From Sandaracinaceae bacterium (GTDB lineage: Bacteria > Myxococcota_A > Polyangia > Polyangiales > Sandaracinaceae), in NCBI GenBank assembly GCA_020633195.1, contig JACKEC010000020.1, positions 124,001 through 188,000 on the forward strand: DNA of 64,000 nt, written 5' to 3'. A program made the translations under genes and the position numbers. How positions within the stretch are numbered: position 1 is the stretch's first letter; each line of letters begins with the position of its first letter. Shown piece by piece: positions 43,635 through 55,700 of the stretch. Below the pieces are notes generated by a model. It saw nothing but the letters and a program-made list of their open reading frames with translations, made no database searches and had not been told where the DNA came from.

Positions 43635-43676
43635 CCCCAGGTGACACTTCCGGCCGCGGGAGTGTCGCCTCTGGGG
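43635..43676 (+). terminator. Imperfect hairpin after the flotillin operon
   Basis: CCCCAGGTGACACTTCC pairs imperfectly with GGAGTGTCGCCTCTGGGG, starting four bases after the stop codon. A second GC-rich inverted pair (GAGCCCCCGCGAG / CCCCCGCGGGGG) lies between here and the AraC gene. No T-run. Termination is inferred from position. Confidence 0.45.
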
Positions 43677-43784
43677 TCTCGGAGCCCCCGCGAGGGTGTC
43701 GGGTCGGCGCGACGTTGTCGCCCGATCCAGCCCCCGCGGGGGTTCTCGCGTTCGTGGCACGCGCGTTGCGCTGGGACTCGGTCC

Positions 43785-44774
43785 ATGTCGTCCGAAGCGC
43801 TCGGGATCGCGTACTACCTCCACCGCTCCACGCCCGACCTGGCCCGCACGATGGTGCGCTGGCCACGCGGGGTGACGCAGGCGCCGCCGGACGAGACCGA
43901 CCGGCTGCCGACGCGCGACCTGGCGGCGCTGCTCGAGTCGCTCGAGCGAGCGGGCGGGAGCGCGCTGGCGGCGCGCGCGGGCGTCGACGCGGGGCTGCGG
44001 CCCGCCACCGCGCTGCCGCTGCTGCTGCGCTCGAGCGCGAGCGTGGAGGCCCAGATCGAGCGGGCCGTCGCGTACTGGCGGGTCTTGAGCTCCTCGACGC
44101 TCGAGCGCCGCTCGGTCGGCGACTCGGTCGAGCTGGTGATCGTCGACGAGTGGCGCGACCGGACGCGCGGCCACGATCACTACGCGGCGTTCCTCGTCGG
44201 CCTGCTCGTCGGCGCGCTGCGGCACGCCCAGGTCACGCCCGAGGCGGTGGCGCTCCCGGGCAGCGGCCCGGGCTCCCTGAACGGCTCGTCGTACGCGGTC
44301 TTCGGCGTGCACGCCTCGAGCGGGTCGGACCTGCCGCGGGTGCGCGTCGCCGCCTGGGACCTCCTCGCCGCGCCGCGGGGCGCCGACGGCGACGTCGCCA
44401 CGTTCCTGGGCGCGCACCTCGGCCGCACCCTCGAGCGCTTGCAGATGGCGATCTCCTGGCAGGTCGACGAGCTGCTGCGCGACCACCTCGCGGACGGCAT
44501 GGGCATGCGCGGCGCGGCCAAGCTCCTGGGCCTCAGCGAGCGGACCCTGAGGCGCCGCCTCGACGAGGAGGGCACCTCGTTCCGCGAGCGCCTCGACGGC
44601 GTCCGCCGCGCGCGCGCCCTCGAGCTGCTCACCCACGAAGACGTCGACCCCGTCGCGCGAGCCCTCGGCTTCGTCGACGCCCGCTCCTTCCAGCGCGCCT
44701 TCCGCCGCTGGACGCGCATGACCCCGCTCGCCTACCAGCGCAGCCTCCGCGAGGGCCCCGCCCTGCACGCCTAG
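43785..44774 (+). CDS. AraC-family transcriptional regulator
   Basis: 329 residues. The N-terminal ~200 residues match the arabinose-binding-like (Arabinose_bd, OruR/ArgR type) domain. The C-terminal ~100 residues form the double helix-turn-helix: GMRGAAKLLGLSERTLRRRLDEEGTSF, LELLTHEDVDPVARALGFVDARSFQRAFRRWT and TPLAYQRS. It presumably senses a small ligand and acts on unknown promoters. The TAG stop lies in the left CTAG end of the inverted-repeat element that follows, so the last codons border an inserted element. Confidence 0.88.
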   Translation: MSSEALGIAYYLHRSTPDLARTMVRWPRGVTQAPPDETDRLPTRDLAALLESLERAGGSALAARAGVDAGLRPATALPLLLRSSASVEAQIERAVAYWRVLSSSTLERRSVGDSVELVIVDEWRDRTRGHDHYAAFLVGLLVGALRHAQVTPEAVALPGSGPGSLNGSSYAVFGVHASSGSDLPRVRVAAWDLLAAPRGADGDVATFLGAHLGRTLERLQMAISWQVDELLRDHLADGMGMRGAAKLLGLSERTLRRRLDEEGTSFRERLDGVRRARALELLTHEDVDPVARALGFVDARSFQRAFRRWTRMTPLAYQRSLREGPALHA

Positions 44775-44935
44775 AGGGTCGAACCGCTAACGGCCGGATG
44801 GATCGCGTTCGCGCCGGGTTCTGCCGGTGTTCCGGCGCGACGAGGCGATGCCGAGTATCGTCGAGGAGCGATGGGGCGCCCGCGGAATGCGGCCCGGGCG
44901 TGAGGCGCCTCACCGTTAGCGGTTCGACCCTCTAG
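44771..44935. mobile_element. CTAG-bounded inverted-repeat element A (MITE-like)
   Basis: A 165-bp stretch with perfect 23-base terminal inverted repeats (44771-44793 and 44913-44935), each starting CTAGAGGGTCGAACCG read inward. The interior (119 bp) has no convincing ORF. The left CTAG contains the TAG stop of the AraC gene and the right CTAG contains the TAG stop of the convergent minus-strand gene. Size, terminal repeats and lack of coding capacity fit a non-autonomous transposable element; CTAG would suit the 4-bp YTAR target duplication known for the IS5 group. The alternative is an unusually long bidirectional terminator. Confidence 0.6.
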
Positions 44936-45645
44936 CGGGCTTCGAGGACGGCGAGGTTCTCGGCGAGCTTGGTGTCGAAGCGGTCGAGCAGGGCGGCGAT
45001 CTCGGGGGTGGCGAGGACCGCCTGGATCTTGCTCGTGCCCTCGTCGACGGCCTGACGCTGGCCGCCGGAGAGGCCCTCGGTGGGGTCGGCGTCGTCCTTC
45101 TTGCCGAGCTTGCGGAGCGCCCCGAGCGCGGCGCGGGGGAGGCCGGAGACGCCGCGGAGCGCCTCTCGCAAGGCGGTGGCGAGGAGCTTCATGTCGGTGC
45201 CCGCCATGGCGTTCTCGAAGGCGCGGCGGATGCGCATGGCGTCCTCGCGGAGCAGGCCGTCCTCGGCGCCCTCGGGGAGGCGGCCGTCAGCGAGGACGGC
45301 GTCGAGCGCGCGGCCGAGGAGGACCGCCTCGCTCAGGTCGGTGGCGATGTACTTCACCGCCATCACCCACACGAGGATCTTCCGGAACGGGAACAAGAGC
45401 AGCCGGATCGGGAGCAAGACGACGAACACCGCGCAGCCCTCGACGCAGCCGCGCGAGTCGCCGTAGAGCGGCCCGACCTTGGCGCTGCCGTAGCTGCGTC
45501 CGCGCGCCTTCAGGGTGCGCGAGACCATGAGCTGGAGCGCGCGCTCGCGGAGGATGTCGTCGAGGAACGGGACCGGGACGAGCCGCGCGGCCGACGCGAG
45601 GAGGCCGCACACGAGGCGGAGGGTGAGGTCGCGATCCTGGCTCAC
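44932..45645 (-). CDS. Hypothetical membrane-associated protein
   Basis: 237 residues from a GTG at 45645 that overlaps the stop of the SDR gene (GTGA), indicating coupling. An N-terminal helix (LTLRLVCGLLASAARLVPVP) and a hydrophobic stretch near 75-105 (CAVFVVLLPIRLLLFPFRKILVWVMAVKYI) suggest membrane contact. The C-terminal half is helical and charged, ending with LLDRFDTKLAENLAVLEAR. No family was recognised. Its TAG stop is supplied by the right end of element A. Confidence 0.65.
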   Translation of the reverse strand: MSQDRDLTLRLVCGLLASAARLVPVPFLDDILRERALQLMVSRTLKARGRSYGSAKVGPLYGDSRGCVEGCAVFVVLLPIRLLLFPFRKILVWVMAVKYIATDLSEAVLLGRALDAVLADGRLPEGAEDGLLREDAMRIRRAFENAMAGTDMKLLATALREALRGVSGLPRAALGALRKLGKKDDADPTEGLSGGQRQAVDEGTSKIQAVLATPEIAALLDRFDTKLAENLAVLEAR

Positions 45646-46481
45646 TCGCCCCCGAGGACCTTCATGAAGCGCGGGTTCTTCATCGCCTTGCCCATGAGCT
45701 GGAAGAAGCGCCCCCCGAGCGCGCGCTTGGCGCGCCAGAGCCCGCGCGCGTCGGGCTGCGGGATGATGTAGAGCGTCCCCTTCTCGAGCTGGTCGAGCGC
45801 GATCTCGGCGACCTGCGCGGCCGTCCACTTGGACTCGGTGATGAGCTTCGCGGTCTGGTCCCTGAGGTGCGGCATGGTCGTGCGCGCGCGCGTGTGGATG
45901 TTCGTCTGGAAGAACGTCGGGCACAGCGCGCTCGCGCTCACGCCCGTGTCCATCAGCTCACCGCAGAGCGTCTCGGTCAGCGAGATCACCCCGGCCTTGC
46001 TCACGTTGTAGGGGCCCATGGTGGGCGCCGAGGCGATGCCCGCGGCGGACGCGACGTTGAGGATCCAGCCCGAGCCCTGCGCCTTCATCCGCGGGACCAA
46101 CGCGTGACACCCGTAGATCACTCCCCACAAGTTGATGTCGATCTGCCACTTCCAGTCCTCGAGCGTGACGTCGCCGACGGGGCCCGCGACGGCAACGCCG
46201 GCGTTGTTGACGCCGATGTCCACGCCGCCGAACGCCTCGTCCGCGAGCGCGACCTGCGCCTCGACCTGATCGGGGTCGCGCACGTCGCAGCGGATCGTAC
46301 GCACCTCGCCGCCGCGGCGCTCGACGAGCTCCGCCGTCTCGGCGAGGCCGGTGTCGTCGATGTCGCCGAGGACGAGGCGGCCGCGGCGGGCGGCGAGGTC
46401 GAGGGCGATCGCGCGGCCGAAGCCGCTGGCCGCGCCGGTGACGAACGCGCGCGGTCGGCTCGGGAAACGGTGCTTGGGCAT
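45642..46481 (-). CDS. Short-chain dehydrogenase/reductase
   Basis: 279 residues. Classical SDR features: TGAASGFG (15-22) for nucleotide binding, NNAG near 92-95, Ser145 in ILNVASAAG, and the YNVSK catalytic pair (Tyr158, Lys162). The Asp in LGDID at the end of strand 2 suggests preference for NAD. The C-terminal extension (GRFFQLMGKAMKNPRFMKVLGG) is longer than the core family and may contact lipid or a partner. It is upstream of and coupled to the membrane-associated protein; substrate unknown. Confidence 0.88.
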   Translation of the reverse strand: MPKHRFPSRPRAFVTGAASGFGRAIALDLAARRGRLVLGDIDDTGLAETAELVERRGGEVRTIRCDVRDPDQVEAQVALADEAFGGVDIGVNNAGVAVAGPVGDVTLEDWKWQIDINLWGVIYGCHALVPRMKAQGSGWILNVASAAGIASAPTMGPYNVSKAGVISLTETLCGELMDTGVSASALCPTFFQTNIHTRARTTMPHLRDQTAKLITESKWTAAQVAEIALDQLEKGTLYIIPQPDARGLWRAKRALGGRFFQLMGKAMKNPRFMKVLGGE

Positions 46482-46507
46482 CGCCGAGTCTTATCATCTC
46501 CGCCGAC

Positions 46508-47521
46508 ATGCAGATCGGGATCTTCGGTGCGGGGGCGATCGGCTGCTTCCTCGGGACCAGGCTCAGCGCGGCCGGGGAGTCGGTGCGGCTCCTCGCGCGC
46601 CCCGACGTCGTCGCCGTCGCCGACCAGCTCGAGGCGGTCGACCACGCCGGCGCGACCGCGCGCGCGAAGGGGCTCGTGGCGAGCGACGACCCCGAGGTCC
46701 TGCGCGGCGTGGAGGTGTGCCTCGTCACCGTGAAGAGCCAGGACACCCCCGCCGCGATCGAGGCGCTGCGCCCGCGGCTCGGGCCCGACGCGCTCGTCGT
46801 CTCGTTCCAGAACGGGCTCGCCAACGCGAAGCGGCTCGACGCCGGGCTCGAGGGCCCCGCGGTGCAAGGCATCGTGACCTACAACGTCTACCGCGACGGC
46901 CCGGCGCGGACGCGGCAGGCGACGATGGGCAAGCTCGTGATCGGCGCCGAGGCGCGGGCCCCGAAGGCGTTCGGGCGCGTGGTCGACGCGCTGCGCCGCG
47001 CGGGCGAGCGGGTCGACGTGACCGAGCACATCGAGGGCGAGGTCGCGGGCAAGCTCCTCATCAACCTCAACAACGGCGTCTGCGCCGCGACGGGCCTCCC
47101 GATCACCGCCGCGCTGCGCGACAGGGACGCGAGGACCGTGTTCGCCGCGTGCATCGCCGAGGGCGTCCGCGCCTTCCGCGCCGAGGGCGTGCGGCCACGG
47201 AGCCCCTACGCGATCCCGATCCCGGCCATCGCGCGTCTCCTCGCGCTCCCCAACGCGATCGTGCTCCGCGTCGCCAAGGGCCTCGTGGCCGCGCACCCCA
47301 CCGCGAAGTCGAGCACGCTCCAGGACCTCGAGCGCGGCCGCAAGACGGAGATCGCCGACCTCAACGGCGCGATCGTGGAGCTCGCGCGGGCCCACGGCCT
47401 GCCGTGCCCCGCGAACACCGCGGTGGTCGACACGATCCGCGAGCACGAGGCGGCGATCGATCGCGGCGAGGCCCCGCGCTTCGTCGATCCGGTGACGCTG
47501 CGCGCCCGCGTGCGCGGCTGA
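46508..47521 (+). CDS. panE: 2-dehydropantoate 2-reductase (ketopantoate reductase family)
   Basis: 337 residues. N-terminal NADP-binding GAGAIG (7-12), then VCLVTVKSQDT and VVSFQNGLAN; the catalytic Lys is in GEVAGKLLINLNNG (about residue 182) and the C-terminal SSTLQDLERGRKTEIADLNG block is diagnostic of the ApbA/PanE family. The reaction would be ketopantoate to pantoate in coenzyme A synthesis, but paralogues of unknown substrate are common, so panE is provisional. It is divergent from the SDR with 26 bp between starts. Confidence 0.82.
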   Translation: MQIGIFGAGAIGCFLGTRLSAAGESVRLLARPDVVAVADQLEAVDHAGATARAKGLVASDDPEVLRGVEVCLVTVKSQDTPAAIEALRPRLGPDALVVSFQNGLANAKRLDAGLEGPAVQGIVTYNVYRDGPARTRQATMGKLVIGAEARAPKAFGRVVDALRRAGERVDVTEHIEGEVAGKLLINLNNGVCAATGLPITAALRDRDARTVFAACIAEGVRAFRAEGVRPRSPYAIPIPAIARLLALPNAIVLRVAKGLVAAHPTAKSSTLQDLERGRKTEIADLNGAIVELARAHGLPCPANTAVVDTIREHEAAIDRGEAPRFVDPVTLRARVRG

Positions 47522-47533
47522 GCGCCAGCCCCC

Positions 47534-48085
47534 TCACTCGCAGCGGCCGCCGGCGAGGCGCGCCGTCGCGTCGTCCGCCCAGCGAGCGCCCTCGGCGCGG
47601 AATTCCTCGCCCACCGGCCCGCCCTCGATCCGCACCACCGTCTGGAGCACGCCGCCCTCGAACCCGAGGTCGCCGGTCGTGTCGTACTCGCCCATCGCGG
47701 GGAACGAGCAGGTCGCGTCGGCGCAGGCCATCATCGGCCCGAACACGTCGTCCTCGACGCGCCGCGTGATGTCCGCCGCGAGCTGCGTCAGCGCCGCGTC
47801 GAGCTCCGGGCCGCAGAGGCGGCGCGCCGTGCGGATCGTCCCGTCCTCGTCCGCGTCGGGGTCCTCGCCGCTCGCGTCGCTCGCGTATGTCACGAACACG
47901 ACGCCGCGCGCGAGGTCGACGCGGGCGCGGTCCCCTCGGCCGAGGGCCTCGAGCCACGCGAGCGCTGGCGGCTCGGGCGCCTCCTCCACCGCGGTCGGCT
48001 GCTCGGCCGCCGGCTCCGCCGCCCCGCAGCCGACGCAGCTCGCGAGAAACGCGGCGCACCCGAGCGCCCTCGCCTTCCACGTCAC
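47534..48085 (-). CDS. Hypothetical lipoprotein
   Basis: 183 residues. The signal (ALGCAAFLASCVGC) has two candidate lipobox cysteines; a Glu/Pro/Ala linker follows (AAEQPTAVEEAPEPP). The mature domain has FVTYASDASGEDPDADEDG, an acidic loop, and three further Cys (LCGPEL, MACADATC). No family was recognised. It is convergent with the panE-like gene, 12 nt between stops, and starts 16 nt downstream of the DUF2254 gene on the same strand. Confidence 0.65.
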   Translation of the reverse strand: MTWKARALGCAAFLASCVGCGAAEPAAEQPTAVEEAPEPPALAWLEALGRGDRARVDLARGVVFVTYASDASGEDPDADEDGTIRTARRLCGPELDAALTQLAADITRRVEDDVFGPMMACADATCSFPAMGEYDTTGDLGFEGGVLQTVVRIEGGPVGEEFRAEGARWADDATARLAGGRCE

Positions 48086-48101
48086 GTCGGGCCTCCCTCG
48101 C

Positions 48102-49712
<1,611 letters not shown>

Positions 49713-49780
49713 CCCGGTCGAGAGGGACTATCCCCCGCCCGAGCGCCGAGGGGAAGCCGCGTGTCGGCAGCCCTCGAGCT

Positions 49781-52700
49781 TCAGTAGTAGCAGCAGCGGA
49801 AGCCGGTGTTGGGGAACGCGAAGTTGTTGTCGCCGACGGTGAAGTCGAACGTGCACGTGCGACCCGGCTCCACGTTGTTGTAGGCGCCGCCGCGGATCTG
49901 GTGGACGCCGCTCGAGGGCGCGGTGTTGGTCCACTCCTTCACGTTCCCGCTCAGGTCGTAGACGCGGCCCGCGGCGCCCCAGTTGGCGCTGCACATCGGG
50001 AACGTGCTCGACCCGGTCGGGTAGACCGAGTCCTGGTCGCCCGGCGTGGTGCTGCTGCTGTCCCACTCCTCGCCGTTGCACGTGAGGCTCGACGAGGTGG
50101 TGCAGCTCGCCTGGTAGCTCCAGTCGCAGGTGCCGCTCACCGCCTCGCAGGCGCGCTCCCAGTCGGGCGCGTCGCAGAGGCGCCAGCCGGTGCTGCCGGT
50201 GCAGGAGCCGCTCGCGTTGAGTGCGCAACACGCGTTGCGCGCGTCGGACCACCGCACCGTCGTCCACGGGCGCACCCCGCCGCGGGAGCAGGCGCGCGTC
50301 GCCACCGTGCCCTCGGCCGTCGCCGTCGCGTCCGGCCGCGACGCCTCGTACTGCATGATCCGGACGCCGCCGCCGATGTCGACGGTCGGGATGGCGCTCA
50401 GCGGGATCGCCTCGTCCGTCCGGCCGTCGCAGTCGTCGTCGAGGTTGTTGCAGAGCTCGTTCGGCGCGGGCGTGAGCGGCGGCGGGGCCGTGCAGAGCGT
50501 CCCGGACCGGTCCGCCGTGCACGCCACCATCCCCGTCGTGCGGCACGCGCCGCTCCCGTTGCCGCACGCGTTGCCGACCGTCGGGAACGGGTCGTCGACG
50601 ATGCCGTTGCAGTCGTTGTCGACCATGTCGCAGCTCACCTCGGTCGCCTCGTACATGCCGCCGTAGGTGCAGACCCAGCCCGACGCGCCCATGCAGGTCG
50701 GCGCGGTCCCGGCGCACACCCCGTTCGGGTTGCAGAAGGACGTCGGCACCGTGAGCCCCATGTCGATCGTGCCGTCGCAGTCGTCGTCGACGCCGTTGCA
50801 GATCTCGGTCCCCGCGAACGAGCACGCGTACTCGCACCCGTTGGCCGGGTTCATGTCGGCGTCGAAGAAGCCGTCGAGGCACGCGAGCAAGGAGCAGGTC
50901 CCCCCCGCGCATCCGGCGACGCCGTTCGGGTACGAGCAGACCGTCGTGCATCCCCCGCAGTGGTTGCGGTCGTTCATGAAGTCGAAGTTCTCGTCGGTCG
51001 CGCCGTCGCAGTCGTCGTCGAGCATGTTGCACGCCTCGATCCGCGGACCGGTCGCGCCCATGCACGCCAGCGCGCCGCCGCGACAGACCTCGGTGCCGCC
51101 CGCGCACTCGCCGGTGGTGATGCCGCAGCTGCCGCCGCCGCCCGGGTCACCCTCGTCGATGCGCCCGTCGCAGTCGTCGTCGAGCGAGTTGCAGCTCTCG
51201 CCCGCCGGGTCGGCGCCGATCGCGCCCATGCAGACCAGGGCGCCGCTCGTGCACTGCTGGCGGCCCGTCGCGCAGACGCCCACGTCGGTGCCGCACACCG
51301 CGCCCCCGCCCGGGTTGCTCTCGTCGGTCGAGCCGTCGCAGTCCTCGTCGGTGCCGTTGCAGGTCTCCGTCGACGGCGCCACCGCGCCCATGCACTGGAT
51401 CGAGCCGCCGACGCACGCCTCGACGCCCGCGGTGCAGTCGCCGGTGGTGATCCCGCAGGCCGCGCCGCCGCCCGGGTCGCCCTCGTCGACGCGCCCGTCG
51501 CAGTCGTCGTCGGCGAGGTTGCACGCCTCGGTCGCCGGGGAGGCGGGCGTGCACGAGTACTCGCAGCCGTTCGCCGGGTTGGCGTCGATGTCGGACCAGC
51601 CCGCCTCGCAGGCCCCGAGCACGCACGCGCCGGCGGCGCAGGTCTCGGCCGCGTGCGCGAACGTGCACACGTACCCGCAGCTCCCGCAGTTCACGATGTC
51701 GGTGTCGAGGTCGACGTCCTCGTCGACCATCCCGTCGCAGTCGTTGTCTCGAAGGTCACAGATCGAGTCGTCGCCCGGGGTCTCGATCAGGCAGCGGTAC
51801 TCGCAGCCGTTCGACGGATCGCCGTCGAGGTCGTGCCGCCCGACGTCGCAGGAGTCGATCCCGCACGCGCCCGCCTCGCAGCGGGGGAACGCGCCCGTCG
51901 GCGCGCACAGGTCGCCGCACGCGCCGCAGTTCTCGACGTCGGTCGCGAGGTCGAAGTCCTCGTCGACGGTGCCGTCGCAGTCGTCGTCGGCGCCGTTGCA
52001 GCCCTCGGGCACGCACGCGTCGACGCCCGCGTCGTAGCCGGCGTCGCCGCCCGCGTCGCGGACGCCCGCGTCGCCGACCCCGGAGTCGACGCCCGCGTCG
52101 CCGACCCCGCCGCCGCCGTCGACGCAGTCGAGGCAGAACGGCTCCTTCTCACAGCCGCTCGTGAGCGCCGCCGCGGCGACCACGGCCACCGCGAGGCCGA
52201 GCCCGTGGGCGCGCCGGCGGCGTCGCCAGCCGACGAGCCCGAAGAGCGCGAGGCCGAGCAGCCAGGGCGCGCTGCTCGACGGCGACCGCGGCGCGCCGAC
52301 GCGGCAGTTGCAGCCGCCGGTCGCGAGCACGCGATCGTGCGTGTCGCCGCCGACCCCCGCGTCCACGCCGCCCGCGTCCACGCCGGCGTCGATCATCGAC
52401 CGGTCCTCGACGCACTCGCCGTCCTCGCAGACGCTCTCGGCCGGACAGTTGAGCCGCACGCACGGGTCCTCGACGCAGCTCCCCGTGCCGAGCTCGCAGA
52501 CCTGACCCGCCGGGCAGCGGATCGGGAGACAGAGGTCGTCGACGCAGTCGCCCGACGCCGGGTCGCAGACCTGACCGGCGCCGCAGCTCGCGTCGGCGCA
52601 GGCGTCGGCCTCGCACACGCCGCGGTGACAGACCTGCCCCGCGTCGCAGTCGACGCCGGCGCAGGAGGGCTCGCACGCGCCCGCGCGGCACGCCTCGCCC

Positions 52701-55700
52701 GCGGCGCAGGTCACCGTGTCGCACGGGTCGGCGTCGCACTCGCCGGTGTCGATGTCGCAGATCCCGCCGCCGGGGCAGCCGAGCCCGCGGCAGCTGTTCT
52801 CCACGCAGCGCCCGAGGGGATCGCGCGGGTTGCAGACGGTGCCGTCCATGCAGACGACGCCGTCGCACGAGAACGTGCACTCGTTGCTGCGGCACACGCA
52901 GTTGGCGACGTCCTCGGAGCCCGGCGCGCACCGGACCGCCCCGGCGCGCTCGACGGTCTCGCCCGCGCAGGTGTCGGCCTGGCAGCGCTCGGCCACGCAG
53001 AAGCAGGCGCCGTCGGTCTCGAGCGGCGCGCGCCCGGTCGGGCACACGAAGCCGAACTCGCTCGTCATGCAGGGCAAGGCGCATTGACAGTCGACGCAGC
53101 TCGAGCCCGGCGGGCAGAGCGCCCCCGTGTCCGGCGGCTCGTCCGTGGCGCCGTCGCAGTCGTTGTCCTCGCAGTCGCACGTCTCGCGCGCCGGGCCGAC
53201 CTCGCCCTCGCAGATCAGGCGACCGCGGATGCAGCGCTCGGTCCCCGGCATGCAGAGGCCCTCGGAGGAGCCGCAGGGGCCGCCGAGGCCGAGCCCCTCG
53301 TCGATCGTCCCGTCGCAGTCGTTGTCGAGGTCGTCGCAGGTCTCGGCGCCCGCCGGGATCCCGCCGTCGCACACGATCGCCCCGCCGACGCACACGTTGC
53401 GGCCCGGCACGCACTCGCCGACGTCGCTCCCGCACGGCGCGCCGACGGGGATGCCGTCGTCCACGACTCCGTCGCAGTCGTTGTCGAGCCCGTCGCAGAT
53501 CTCCATCGTCGGGCCGACGCCGCCCATGCAGGTCAGCGTCCCCGCGACGCAGCGGAACGTGCCCGCCATGCACTCCCCGGTGTCGTCGCCGCACGCCCCG
53601 CCGCTCTCGGGGTCGCCCTCGTCGACCATCCCGTCACAGTCGTTGTCGAGGCCATCGCAGACCTCGGCCGTCGGGCCGCGAGCGCCGACGCAGACGACGG
53701 CGCCCATGCGGCACTGCTCGACCCCGAGCTCGCACGCGCCGACGTCGGTCATCCCGCACGCCGCGCCGCCGCCCGGGTTGCCCTCGTCGACGAGCCCGTC
53801 GCAGTCGTCGTCGAGCGTGTTGCACGTCTCCATCGGGTCGGGGCCCGTCCCGCCGCGACAGACGAGCGCGCCGCCCATGCACTCGAGCGTGCCCGCGGTG
53901 CAGATCCCGAGCGCGGTCCCGCACGCGCCGCCGCCGCCGGGGTCGCCCTCGTCGGTCGACATGTCGCAGTCGTTGTCGAGCCCGTCGCAGCGCTCCATCG
54001 AGGGCCCGACCGCGCCGACGCACATCCCGAACGATCCGGCGAGGCAGACCTCGTTGCCCGGCCGGCACTCCCCCGTGGAGCTCCCGCAGGGCCGCGAGAA
54101 GCCGTCGATCGTTCCGTCGCAGTCGTTGTCGCGGCCGTCGCACGTCTCCGGGACCGGGCCGCGCGAGCCGGCGCACGCGCCCCACGTCCCGGTGCCGCCG
54201 ACGACGCACGTCTCGGTGCCCGCGCGGCACTCGCCCACGTCGGTGCCGCACGCGCGCGTGAGCCCCTCGTCGGTCCGCGAGTCGCAGTCGTTGTCGCGGC
54301 CGTCGCAGATCTCGGCGGTGGGGCGGCAGCCCGCGCAGATGTCCCCGCCCGCGCCGTCCTCGTCGATGATCCCGTCGCAGTCGTCGTCGCTGCGGTTGCA
54401 GATCTCCACCGGCGCCGGGCCGCACGTCCCGCACGCGTTCGCGACGCCCTCGTCGGTGGTGCCGTCGCAGTCGTCGTCGCGCGTGTTGCAGGTCTCGGTC
54501 GGGACCGCGCCGCAGGCGCCGCACGCGTTGAGCACGCCCTCGTCGATGCGCGTGTCGCAGTCGTCGTCGGCGCCGTTGCACACCTCCGAGCGCAAGGAGG
54601 CTTGCACGATGGCGGAGAGGCCCGCGGAGAGGGTGACCAGGTCGTCGGCGAAGAACGCGGTGTCCCCGCCGGCCGCGCCGGCGTCGGTGCCGCCCGCGCT
54701 CGCGATCGCGTTGAGCTGGGTGCGGGCCGAGCCCGCCACCGCGAAGCCGACCACGTAGGTGCGGATCCCCGCCGCGAGGAGCGAGGACGCCGCCGCGACC
54801 GGGTCGCCCAGGCAGGTCTCGCCGCCGTCGGTGAGGAGGATGACGCTGTAGGGGCGGCACGTGCGCGCCGAGTCCGCGGCGCGGATCGGGCTCATGTAGT
54901 TGCCGACCTCCGTGAGGAGCCCCGCGAGCGGGGTCGGGCCCTCGGCGCGGAGCTCGCAGTCGCCGACGCCAGAGGCGACGTTGCAGAAGTTCGCGGCGGT
55001 GCGGCTGTTGACGAAGTTCGACTCGCGGTTGTCGAGCCAGGACAGGATCCCGTAGGTGTTGTCCATCCCGGAGTAGGCGCCGCGATCCGGGAAGCCGACG
55101 AGGATGTCGCCGCCGCTCGCGCCGATCGAGCACTGGCCCGCGTAGTTGGTGCAGACCGACGGGCTCCCGGCCGCGTAGGAGCGGAGCGCCGGTCGGCCCC
55201 CGTTGCCCGGCCGGCACGACGCCGGCCACAGGGACGCCCAGTCGAAGGGGCAGGCGGCGCTGGGGATGGCCCCGCCCGAGTTGCACTGCGGGTTGCCGTA
55301 CGAGGTGACGAAGGGGCCGGCGACGTTGCACTCGTAGGCGTTGACGTTGAGGCACGAGATCCCGTTGCCCTGGGTCTGAGGGAACCGGGCGAGGAGCCAG
55401 TCCACGTCGCCGAACGCCAGGACGGTGTTGCGGACCGCCTCCTTGGCGATGGTCATGCGGCTGTCGTTGGGCAGCCCATCGCAGTTCGTGTCGATCCCGG
55501 CCGTGCAATTGGTGCCGCAGTAGCGGCCCCCGGTGACGGTGCAGCCCGTGGTCACGCCGTCCCCGAAGGTCGGGATGTCGTTCAGATCGAGGGCCATCGA
55601 GCCCGACGTGTCGAACGCGATCGCGATCCGCGGAGCGATCTGAGCGCTGGCCGGCGAGGCGAGCAGGAGGAGGCCGAGCGCGAGCCACGGCGGCCCGAAG

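Noticed and set aside
44913..44935. Possible tRNA T-arm (GGTTCGACCC) in element A
   Set aside because: The sequence is the exact inverted partner of 44771-44793 and no acceptor, D- or anticodon arm can be drawn around it.
45646..45924. N-terminal extension of the gene ending at 44932
   Set aside because: It overlaps the SDR gene in another frame and looks like a shadow; the GTG at 45645 overlapping the SDR stop is the better start.
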